From the NCBI GenBank assembly GCA_030152505.1, contig JASLJO010000152.1:1-5543 (forward strand): DNA of 5,543 nt. The letters run 5' to 3'. Shown here piece by piece: positions 1 to 5,543 of this stretch. The notes below the pieces were generated by a model. That model searched no databases. It was given only the letters and a program-made list of their open reading frames with translations, and was not told the DNA's origin. Made by a program: the position numbers and the translations under genes. Numbering within the stretch: the stretch's first letter is position 1; every line of letters begins with the position of its first letter. The DNA comes from Solirubrobacterales bacterium (GTDB taxonomy: Bacteria > Actinomycetota > Thermoleophilia > Solirubrobacterales > 70-9).

Positions 1-536
1 GCGACCAGCCGGTCCGCACCAAGGTCCGGACCGAGGCCGGCGAGCGCGGGCTGCAGGAATACCTGATCGTCGATGGCGGCCAGCCCGAGGTGCTGGGCGT
101 CGAGCTCGACGGAATCGCCGAGGCCCATGCGGGCGAGGAGGTCCTGGGCGCGATCGCGGCAGCCGAGGCAATCGTCATCGGCCCGTCCAACCCGGTGATC
201 AGCATCGGGCCGATCCTCGCCGTGCCCGGCATGCGCGAGGCGATCGCCGCCTCCGGGGCACCGGTGATTGCGGTCAGCCCCTATGTCGCGGGTGAGGTGG
301 TCAAGGGCCCGACCGAGCGTTTCATGGCCGCCGTCGGTCGCCCCTCGACCGCGGCCGGCGTCGCCTCGCTCTACGCCGGCCTGATCGAGGCGATGGTCGT
401 CGACGAGGGCGATCCCGATCCGCCGCCGGGGGAGATCCCAACCCTTACCGCACCGACCTTGATGGAGGGCGCCGCCGGGCGCGTCCGGCTGGCTCGCATC
501 GTGCTCGATTACGCGGCCGAGCTCACAGAAGGGTGA
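1..536 (+). CDS. cofD: CofD, 2-phospho-L-lactate transferase (FO to F420-0 step), C-terminal part
   Basis: CofD (FbiA in mycobacteria) transfers a phospholactyl-type group from a GDP-activated donor onto FO, giving F420-0 or dehydro-F420-0, in the cytoplasm. The reading frame is open from base 3, so the gene enters from the left and only 177 C-terminal residues are visible; complete CofD proteins are about 310-330 residues. The strongest match is GPSNPVISIGPILAVPGM at visible residues 60-77, the highly conserved CofD/UPF0052 segment. SPYVAGEVVKGPTERFMAAVG-type sequence follows at about 92-112, and a PTLM...RLARIVLDYA ending is usual for the family. A GTG at base 90 could be taken as a start, but the frame and homology continue upstream (GERGLQEYLIVDG), so it is internal. 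The TGA stop overlaps the cofC start in a GTGA, indicating translational coupling within a cofD-cofC-cofE run. The family assignment is secure. Confidence 0.95.
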   Translation, partial: DQPVRTKVRTEAGERGLQEYLIVDGGQPEVLGVELDGIAEAHAGEEVLGAIAAAEAIVIGPSNPVISIGPILAVPGMREAIAASGAPVIAVSPYVAGEVVKGPTERFMAAVGRPSTAAGVASLYAGLIEAMVVDEGDPDPPPGEIPTLTAPTLMEGAAGRVRLARIVLDYAAELTEG

Positions 537-1174
537 AGGCGACCGCTGTACTGCCGGTGAAGCGCCTCGCCACGGCGAAGCAGCGGCTCGCCACCGGACT
601 CAACGAGGAGCGCCGCCGGGCTTTGGTGTCAGCGATGCTCGAGGACACGCTCGAGGCGGTCGGCGAGGCACGCTCGGTCGAGCGGACGTTCGTCGTCAGC
701 GGCGACCCGACCGTCCAGGAGCTCGCCGCGGAGGCCGGCTGCGAGGTCGTGCCCGACCCGGCCGACGAAGGTCACGTGCCCGCCGCCCTGGCGGGAGTCG
801 CACGCGCCGAAGTCGACGGCGCTGAGTGCGTCCTCCTCCTCCCCGGCGACTGTCCGCTGTTGGAGCCGCGCGAGCTCGACCGCCTGCTTACCGGGCTGCC
901 GGCGAGCTACGTGGCGATCGTCCCCGACCGACACGGCAGCGGCACCAACGCTCTCGCCCTTGCCCCGCCCGGGGCGATCCGACCGGCCTTCGGCGAGGGA
1001 AGCTGCGACCGCCACGTCGCTGCCGCACGCAAGGCGGGCGTCCCCTTCACGGTCGAGGAGCTGCCCTCGCTGGCGCTTGACCTGGATACGCCGGCCGACG
1101 TCATCGCCCTGACCAGGGAGCTCGCCGCGCGGCCCGGGCGCGCGCGCCGCACCACCAAGGCCCTGGGCATCTGA
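533..1174 (+). CDS. cofC: CofC/FbiD, phospholactate (or PEP) guanylyltransferase
   Basis: CofC-family enzymes use GTP to activate 2-phospholactate in archaea, phosphoenolpyruvate in mycobacteria (FbiD) or 3-phosphoglycerate in some bacteria, making the unstable donor used by CofD. The 213-residue length is normal. Family signatures run in order: an N-terminal nucleotide-binding stretch LPVKRLATAKQRLA (residues 7-20), the metal-binding-type LLPGDCPLLEP (102-112), GSGTNALAL (136-143), FGEGSCDRHVAAARKAGV (153-170) and LALDLDTPADV (180-190). The GTG start is fixed by the family's short N-terminus and by its 4-base overlap with the cofD stop. An AGAAGG lies directly against the start (527-532), too close for a standard ribosome site, so reinitiation after cofD is likely. 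The Cys in GDCPLL sits where I recall Leu in many homologues. Which phospho-acid is used cannot be read from the sequence. Confidence 0.93.
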   Translation: MKATAVLPVKRLATAKQRLATGLNEERRRALVSAMLEDTLEAVGEARSVERTFVVSGDPTVQELAAEAGCEVVPDPADEGHVPAALAGVARAEVDGAECVLLLPGDCPLLEPRELDRLLTGLPASYVAIVPDRHGSGTNALALAPPGAIRPAFGEGSCDRHVAAARKAGVPFTVEELPSLALDLDTPADVIALTRELAARPGRARRTTKALGI

Positions 1175-1920
1175 TGGACGAGCTGCGGGTGATCGGCGTG
1201 GCGGACATGCCCGAGGTGAGCGAGGGGATGGAGGTCGGCACCGAGATCGCCGCGCGCACCGACCTGCACGAAGGTGACGTGGCCGTCGTCTCGCAGAAGA
1301 TCGTCTCCAAGGCCGAGGGCAGGGTGCGGCGCCTTGCAAGCGCGATACCCGGCGGCGAGGCCCGCAGGCTGGCCGCGGCGCTGGGCAAAGAGCCCGCCCT
1401 GGTCGAGCTGATCCTCGCCGAGAGCCGCGAGGTGCTGCGGGCCGAGCGCGGGGTGCTGATCGTCGAGACCCATCACGGTTTCGTCTGCGCCAATGCGGGC
1501 ATCGACAGTTCCAACCTGGCGGAGAGCGGCACCGTCTCGCTGCTGCCCGAGGATCCCGACGCCTCGGCGCGGCGGATTCGCGCCGAGATCCGCGCCGCGG
1601 CCGGCGTCGCTCCGGCGGTGATCGTCGCCGACAGCTTCGGCCGCGCCTGGCGCCTCGGCCAGGTCGAGGTGGCGATCGGCTGCGCCGGCATCACCGCACT
1701 GGACGACTGGCGTGGCCGCACCGACGCGAGTGGCCGCAAGCTGGAAGCAACGATGATCGCCATCGCCGACGAGGCCGCGGCCGCGGCCGACCTCGTCCGC
1801 GACAAGACAAGCCACGTCCCCGCCGCGATCGTCCGCGGACTGGACCGCTACGTCAGCTCAGACGACGGCCCCGGCGCCGCGCCCCTGCGCCGACCCCAAG
1901 ACGAAGACCTCTTCCGCTGA
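1174..1920 (+). CDS. cofE: CofE, coenzyme F420-0:L-glutamate ligase (stand-alone, no nitroreductase domain)
   Basis: CofE adds L-glutamate residues to F420-0 using GTP, building the gamma-linked tail. The 248-residue protein shows the family landmarks: VVSQKIVSKAEGR (residues 38-50), ANAGIDSSN (106-114, with an Asp of the metal site), VADSFGRAWRLGQVEVAIG (151-169) and DWRGRTDASGRKLEATMIAIADE (178-200). Its length matches archaeal CofE and the ligase domain of FbiB, not full FbiB (about 450 residues), which adds an FMN-binding nitroreductase-like domain. The protein ends at RRPQDEDLFR, the type of sequence I associate with the junction before that second domain. The ATG overlaps the cofC TGA by one base (TGATG); only a weak AAGG is upstream (1157-1160), so translation is probably coupled. 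It is the last gene of the visible + strand run and ends in a hairpin. Confidence 0.95.
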   Translation: MDELRVIGVADMPEVSEGMEVGTEIAARTDLHEGDVAVVSQKIVSKAEGRVRRLASAIPGGEARRLAAALGKEPALVELILAESREVLRAERGVLIVETHHGFVCANAGIDSSNLAESGTVSLLPEDPDASARRIRAEIRAAAGVAPAVIVADSFGRAWRLGQVEVAIGCAGITALDDWRGRTDASGRKLEATMIAIADEAAAAADLVRDKTSHVPAAIVRGLDRYVSSDDGPGAAPLRRPQDEDLFR

Positions 1921-1969
1921 CGTGCCGTTGCTGGTGCACCTATATGGGGCGCGCAAGCGACGGCACGTC
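1919..1969. terminator. Long inverted repeat between convergent cofE and alcohol dehydrogenase genes, probable bidirectional terminator
   Basis: The left arm 1919-1932 pairs with the right arm 1956-1969: 13 Watson-Crick pairs plus one G-U (1929/1959) on the + strand. After a single G/A mismatch, four more pairs (1934-1937 with 1951-1954, one a G-U) extend the stem. The apical loop is 1938-1950. On the - strand transcript the G-U pairs become A/C mismatches, so the fold is somewhat weaker. The repeat fills the whole gap: its outer bases lie in the cofE TGA and the dehydrogenase TAG. No T-run follows on either strand, so it is not a textbook intrinsic terminator. Position between two gene ends makes termination or 3'-end protection the best reading; a protein-binding palindrome is the alternative. 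Confidence 0.55.
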
Positions 1970-2958
1970 TAGAGGGGGATGCGGAGGACGGCGGCGCCGC
2001 GCAGGCTCCCGTCGCGGATAGAGGCGATTGCCTCGTTGGCGGCCTCCAGTGGGTGGACCTCGATCTGCGTCTCGATTGGCACCTGGGGCGCCAGTGCCAG
2101 GAACTCCTCACCGTCTTGGCGCGTCAGGTTGGCGACAGAGCCGAGCGTGCGCTCGCCCCAGAGCGCCTCATAGGGGAAGGACGGGATGTCGCTCATGTGG
2201 ATACCGGCGCTGACGATGCGGGCACCCTTGGCGCTGACCCGCAACGCCTCGGTCATCAGTGATCCGACCGGGGCGAAGACGATCGCCCCGTCGAGCTCCT
2301 CCGGCGGCGTCTCGCCCGAAGCGCCCGCCCACTCGGCGCCAAGGCTGCGGGCGAAATCCTGTCCGTCCGTGTCCCCCTCGCGGGTGAAGGCGAAGACCCG
2401 CCGCCCCTGATGCACGGCAAGCTGGCAGAGGATGTGTGCGGAGGCGCCGAAGCCGTCGAGGCCGAGCCGCTCGGCGTCGCCGGTGAGGCGCAACGCCCGG
2501 TAGCCGATCAGGCCAGCGCAGAGCAACGGCGCTGCCCCCTCATCGGACAGGTTCGGTGGGATCGGGAAGCAGAAGCGCTCATCGGCGACCGCTCTCTCGG
2601 CATAGCCGCCGTCGATGTCGTAGCCGGTGAAGCGCGCGCGGTCGCAGAGGTTCTCGCGGCCGCTCGTGCAGTAGCGGCAGACGCCGCAGGTCCAACCGAG
2701 CCAGGGCACGCCCACCCGCTCACCGGGCGCGAAGCGCTCTGCCCCCTCCCCCGCGCCGGCCACCGTGCCGACGATCTGGTGGCCGAGGACGAGCGGCAGC
2801 TTCGGCTTGCTCAGCTCGGCGTCGACAATGTGCAGGTCGGTGCGGCAGACGCCGCAGGCAGCGACGGAGAGGAGCACCTGGCCGGGTCCGGGCCGGGGGT
2901 CCGGCAGCTCGGCGGGCCGCAGTGCCTCGCGCTGCCGCTCCAGGACCATCGCCCGCAT
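1969..2958 (-). CDS. Zinc-dependent alcohol dehydrogenase (MDR superfamily)
   Basis: This 329-residue protein is a medium-chain zinc dehydrogenase, expected to oxidise alcohols or reduce aldehydes with NAD(P). Visible elements are the catalytic-zinc motif CGVCRTDLH (residues 35-43, ligand Cys38), LGHQIVG (59-64, ligand His60), the structural-zinc cluster CGVCRYCTSGRENLC (Cys91, 94, 97, 105), a probable third catalytic ligand Cys147 in LLCAGLIGY, and a Rossmann turn GLDGFGASAH (166-175). Length and the GFGASAH turn fit the propanol-preferring type sometimes listed as adh_fam_2. Gln61 replaces the usual Glu of GHE. The ATG at 2956-2958 gives the typical MRAMVLER start. An open frame runs upstream to 3108, but that part (MPGSACCPPA...) overlaps the preceding gene and looks non-coding. 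The start is 4 bases after the upstream stop, so the two genes are probably cotranscribed; no strong ribosome site is visible. The substrate is unknown, and no F420-binding feature is seen. Confidence 0.9.
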   Translation of the reverse strand: MRAMVLERQREALRPAELPDPRPGPGQVLLSVAACGVCRTDLHIVDAELSKPKLPLVLGHQIVGTVAGAGEGAERFAPGERVGVPWLGWTCGVCRYCTSGRENLCDRARFTGYDIDGGYAERAVADERFCFPIPPNLSDEGAAPLLCAGLIGYRALRLTGDAERLGLDGFGASAHILCQLAVHQGRRVFAFTREGDTDGQDFARSLGAEWAGASGETPPEELDGAIVFAPVGSLMTEALRVSAKGARIVSAGIHMSDIPSFPYEALWGERTLGSVANLTRQDGEEFLALAPQVPIETQIEVHPLEAANEAIASIRDGSLRGAAVLRIPL

Positions 2959-2962
2959 CGAC

Positions 2963-3931
2963 TCAGGGTAGGACGGACTCCGGGTCTTCGCTGACTTCGC
3001 TCGGCCCGAAGAGCACGTCGGAAGCGCCGAGGACCGGTTCGCCGGCGCGGAAGAGCCCCGCTTCGAGCCGGGCGCTGCCGCTGGCGGGCAGCAGGCTGAC
3101 CCAGGCACGGGTCTCGATCGGCTGCCCGTCCAGGATCAATACATAAAGGCCGTCCTCTTCGCTCGAAGCGACGAAGTAGACCGCCACCCGATGCCAGACG
3201 CCCTCGACCAGTGGAGCGAGGAAGCGTTCCCCTTCCATCGCCGCACCGCTCGACCAGAGCCCCCGCCCGTCGGTGCCGTCGTCCCAGAGCTGCAGGGCGA
3301 AGGTCGGTGCTTCGCCCGGGTCGGAGGCGAAGCGCAGGATCGAGTTGTCTTCGCCGGGCGCACGGTAGGCGGTCTGTTCGGCATAGAAGCTGAAGGAGAA
3401 GGAGTATTCGTCGCCCTCCCCGATTTCGAGCGGTTCTTCGAAACCCCCGAGAGGCGCTCCCGGCCCGGCGGTCGTAGGCCCGGAGGGAAAGGCACCGGGC
3501 GCATACGGGACGCGTACCGGCACCGCGGCGACCGGTTGTGGTGCGGGTGCAGCCACCGGCTCCGGCGAGCTGGCCGGAGCCTGTTCGGGGACGGCGTTCG
3601 GCGACGGTCCGGGCGCAGGCGCCTCGGGCGGGGACTCCGTCGTCAGAGCTCCGTCTCCATGCGCGACCGCGCGCGCGGAAGCGAGGCCCACCTCGAGCCT
3701 GGAGTCACCCTCGGTCGCAGCTCCCTCGTCGGCGACGAGCCTTGCCCCACCACCCACGGCCGGACGCGCGGCGGCAACCGCCGGGGGGCGAGCGGGTGCG
3801 GCGGGGACCGAGTCGGCGAGCCCCACCCCCAGCCCCGGCGCCAGCCCCAGCTGCGGCGCGACCGACGTCGCGGCCCATGGCTGGAGAGCGATCAGGAGCC
3901 CGACCGCAAGCGCCGCGAGCAGGGCGATCAT
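2963..3931 (-). CDS. Membrane-anchored or secreted protein with Ala/Pro-rich stalk and ConA-like (heparin-lyase-type) beta-sandwich domain
   Basis: The function is unknown. The 322-residue product has three parts. Residues 2-20 (IALLAALAVGLLIALQPWA) form a hydrophobic helix, a signal anchor or uncleaved signal peptide. Residues 21-165 are a low-complexity Ala/Pro/Gly-rich stalk with PAPGPSP and PEPVAAPAPQP runs. Residues 168-311 look like a jelly-roll: EYSFSFSFY, ILRFASD, FALQLWDDG, VEGVWHRVAVYFVAS, GLYVLILDGQPIETR and ARLEAGLFRAG. The GVWHRVAVYFV / LDGQPI / GLFR order recalls the heparin-lyase-like polysaccharide lyase fold, but the domain is short for an active lyase, so sugar binding outside the membrane is the safer inference. 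The only ATG is 3929-3931; no basic residues precede the helix, although the open frame upstream to a TAG at 4004-4006 encodes some. It has no cysteines. It lies 97 bases downstream of the FO synthase gene and 4 bases before the dehydrogenase gene. Confidence 0.75.
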   Translation of the reverse strand: MIALLAALAVGLLIALQPWAATSVAPQLGLAPGLGVGLADSVPAAPARPPAVAAARPAVGGGARLVADEGAATEGDSRLEVGLASARAVAHGDGALTTESPPEAPAPGPSPNAVPEQAPASSPEPVAAPAPQPVAAVPVRVPYAPGAFPSGPTTAGPGAPLGGFEEPLEIGEGDEYSFSFSFYAEQTAYRAPGEDNSILRFASDPGEAPTFALQLWDDGTDGRGLWSSGAAMEGERFLAPLVEGVWHRVAVYFVASSEEDGLYVLILDGQPIETRAWVSLLPASGSARLEAGLFRAGEPVLGASDVLFGPSEVSEDPESVLP

Positions 3932-4028
3932 GGAGACGATCGCCAGCCCCGGGAACCCATTCCCTGCCGCTGCGGAACGCGAAGCGATCTGCGCACTGTA
4001 CCGCTAGATCAAACGTCCAGTCAGGTAC
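3932..4028 (-). other. 97-base gap between FO synthase and stalked-protein genes; no clear promoter or terminator
   Basis: The gap separates two genes read in the same direction. I see no convincing -35/-10 pair: a TACAGT at 3995-4000 (- strand) has only a TGGACG 13 bases upstream, which is too close. There is no strong terminator after the FO synthase TAA. The - strand contains an 11-codon ORF (3960 to 3928, product MGSRGWRSSP) with GGCAGGGA directly before its ATG, and its TGA overlaps the next gene's ATG as ATGA. A small palindrome (GGGAA at 3951-3955, TTCCC at 3960-3964) overlies this start. The segment may be a leader, or it may mark a lost in-frame start. Confidence 0.4.
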
Positions 4029-5543
4029 TTAATAGGTCTCGACGACGTCGTAGAGCGTCGTCCGCTGAACCGGCACCCGGCCCGCCGCGCGCGCCGCCCC
4101 GATCAGCTGCTCGGGCTCGAGTCGCACCCCGTGCTGGGAGCCCGCCATGCGGGAGATGTTCTCCTCCATCAACGTGCCGCCGAGGTCGTTGACGCCCCAG
4201 CGCAGCGCCTCGGTCGCGGCCTCCAGGCCCATCTTCACCCAACTTGCCTGCAGGTTGGGGATCGTGCGGCCGAGGGCGAGGCGGAAGGCGGCAGTGTGCT
4301 TGAGGTTCTCGCTCGCCGAGATCTCCTCGATGCCGTGGGTGCGACCGAGCATCGTGTTGAAGGGGATGAAGCTGAGCGGCACGAACTCCGTGATGCCGCC
4401 GGTGCGCTCCTGCAGCGCCCGCACGACCCGCATATGGCGGGCGAGCTCACGCGGCTCCTCGATATGGCCGAACATCACGGTCGAGGTCGAGCGCAGCCCG
4501 GCCCGGTGCGAGGCTTCGATGATCTCCACCCAGCGCCGTGCCGGCAGCTTGTTGGGCGAGATCCGCTGGCGCACGCCGTCATCCAGCACCTCGGCCGCCG
4601 TCCCGGGCGTCGAGCCGAGGCCGCACTCGAGCAGGTATTCGAACACCTCGTCCGGCCCCTTGTCCGAGCGCTCGCACATGTAGTGGACCTCCATCGGCGA
4701 GTAGGCGTGCAGGTGCAGCCGCGGCGCCACCTCCTTCGCCAGCCGCAACCACTTGCCGTACTCCTCCAATGTCAGGTCCGGATGGATCCCCCCCTGCATG
4801 CAGATCTCGGTGGCGCCGAACTCGACAGCTTCCCGGATGCGTTCGGCGAAGTCCTCTTCGGAGACCTCGTAGGCATCGGGCGAGCGGCGCCCCTGCCCGA
4901 ACCCGCAGAAGGCGCAGCCGACGACACAGATGTTGGTGAAGTTGATGTTGCGGTTGACGACGAAGGTGGCTGTGTCACCTGCCAGCTCCGCCCGCAGCTC
5001 ATCCGCCGCGATCCTCATTTCCTCAACGACCTCGGGGCGAGTCTCGGCAAACAGCGCGGTCAGCTCGTCCTCGCTCAGCTCCGCTCCATCGCGTCCCTTG
5101 GCTATCGCCTGCGGGGCGAGCTTCGAATCAATCGACTCGTCTCTCCGCCGTCCCGACCCTCTACGGGGAATGAAGCTCCAGTACTTGAGCTTGATGACGT
5201 CGAGCACCCCCTGCTCCATCCACACCGAGTCCATGTACTGCGGGTAGACGCAGAGCCTCTCCGTGAGCGCGTAGCCCTTCGGCGCCAACCCCTTGCGCAC
5301 CTCATGGGGGCTTGGGAACGCGTGCTCGGGAGAGATGTGATCGCCGTTCGCCGACAACCCGCCCAGGTCCGTAGCTCCGGCCTCGACCAGCTCAGCCCAA
5401 GCATCCGACAGATTCGGCGGCACCTGGATCCCGACATCCGGCATCAACCGCCTGCACTCGCGGATCAGGCGCTTGATGTCATTAACGGAAATAGGGCTGG
5501 CCCACGAGGGGGCCGACGGGGACCCCTCTGCTGGGGCTCCGCG
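4029..5543 (-). CDS. fbiC: FO synthase, fused CofG-CofH (FbiC-type), 5' end beyond window
   Basis: This is the bifunctional radical-SAM FO synthase. CofH joins a tyrosine-derived 4-hydroxybenzyl group to 5-amino-6-ribitylaminouracil, and CofG cyclises the product to FO. Reverse-strand translation stays open to the right edge, giving 504 visible residues. The first 32 (ending SVNDIKRLIRECRR) are clearly CofG sequence, so the TTG/ATG at 5442-5447 are internal. Visible residues about 1-125 are the CofG C-terminus: IQVPPNLSDAW, AGATDLGGLS and ERLCVYPQYMD. After an Arg-rich linker (about 125-190) comes CofH: NRNINFTNICVVGCAFCGF with the [4Fe-4S] CX3CX2C motif (Cys206, 210, 213), ATEICMQGGIHPDL, HLHAYSPMEVHY, STPGTAAEVLDD, ITEFVPLSFIPFN and NDLGGTLMEENISRMAGSQHG. 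CofG's own cysteine motif lies outside the window. It ends with TAA at 4029-4031. The fusion is common in actinobacteria; many archaea and cyanobacteria use separate proteins. It is convergent to cofDCE, about 2.1 kb away. Confidence 0.95.
   Translation of the reverse strand, partial: RGAPAEGSPSAPSWASPISVNDIKRLIRECRRLMPDVGIQVPPNLSDAWAELVEAGATDLGGLSANGDHISPEHAFPSPHEVRKGLAPKGYALTERLCVYPQYMDSVWMEQGVLDVIKLKYWSFIPRRGSGRRRDESIDSKLAPQAIAKGRDGAELSEDELTALFAETRPEVVEEMRIAADELRAELAGDTATFVVNRNINFTNICVVGCAFCGFGQGRRSPDAYEVSEEDFAERIREAVEFGATEICMQGGIHPDLTLEEYGKWLRLAKEVAPRLHLHAYSPMEVHYMCERSDKGPDEVFEYLLECGLGSTPGTAAEVLDDGVRQRISPNKLPARRWVEIIEASHRAGLRSTSTVMFGHIEEPRELARHMRVVRALQERTGGITEFVPLSFIPFNTMLGRTHGIEEISASENLKHTAAFRLALGRTIPNLQASWVKMGLEAATEALRWGVNDLGGTLMEENISRMAGSQHGVRLEPEQLIGAARAAGRVPVQRTTLYDVVETY

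Noticed and set aside
90..92. GTG as the start of a short cofD
   Set aside because: CofD homology and an open frame extend upstream to the window edge; the gene is cut by the window, not truncated.
907..1815. 302-codon open frame on the - strand across cofC and cofE
   Set aside because: It lies antisense to two secure F420 genes, has no family resemblance and has shadow-like composition.
2410..2994. 194-codon open frame on the + strand opposite the alcohol dehydrogenase
   Set aside because: The dehydrogenase has all zinc-ligand motifs on the - strand; this frame is its mirror, with no recognisable motif.
2959..3108. 50-codon N-terminal extension of the alcohol dehydrogenase
   Set aside because: It lies wholly within the preceding gene in another frame, reads as low-complexity MPGSACCPPA-type sequence, and the family normally starts at MRAMVLER.
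3995..4019. Possible promoter (TGGACG / TACAGT on the - strand) before the stalked-protein gene
   Set aside because: The 13-base spacing is too short for a normal sigma-70-type promoter and both boxes are poor matches.
3191..4192. 333-codon open frame on the + strand, antisense to the stalked-protein gene
   Set aside because: It is very Arg/Gly-rich with no recognisable domain, crosses the 3' end of the FO synthase gene, and is what high GC produces opposite a real gene. The - strand frame has an anchor, a stalk and an ordered beta-domain.
5442..5447. TTG/ATG as the start of a separate CofH-like gene
   Set aside because: The frame continues upstream to the window edge with clear CofG sequence (SVNDIKRLIRECRR before MPDVGIQVPPNL), so these codons are internal.

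Overview
The window is a high-GC, densely coded piece of a bacterial chromosome. Most of it serves biosynthesis of the deazaflavin cofactor F420. High GC, frequent GTG/TTG-type codons near starts, overlapping stop/start codons and a fused CofG-CofH FO synthase suggest an actinobacterium or close relative, perhaps a deep-branching class such as Thermoleophilia. That placement is an inference from gene content and style; no marker gene is present.

Layout. Positions 1-1920 (+ strand) hold a tightly coupled run: the C-terminal part of cofD (cut by the left edge), cofC (4-base overlap with cofD) and cofE (1-base overlap with cofC). Positions 1921-1968 form a short convergent gap almost entirely occupied by one long inverted repeat, probably a bidirectional terminator. 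Positions 1969-2958 (- strand) encode a zinc-dependent alcohol dehydrogenase. It sits 4 bases downstream of a gene at 2963-3931 (- strand) for a membrane-anchored or secreted protein with an Ala/Pro-rich stalk and a C-terminal beta-sandwich domain resembling the heparin-lyase/ConA-like fold. A 97-base gap separates this pair from the CofG-CofH FO synthase gene (- strand, 4029 to beyond the right edge).

How they fit together. FO synthase makes the chromophore FO from tyrosine and a riboflavin-pathway intermediate. CofC activates a phospho-acid with GTP, CofD transfers it onto FO, and CofE adds the glutamate tail. All core F420 steps are therefore at least partly represented. The exception is the nitroreductase-like reductase domain that mycobacterial FbiB carries for reducing dehydro-F420-0: cofE here ends where that domain would begin. 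The two genes between the F420 arms have no evident role in F420 synthesis.

I saw no RNA gene, CRISPR array, insertion sequence or clear new system. The most notable points are the stand-alone CofE, the convergent hairpin and the start region of the stalked protein.
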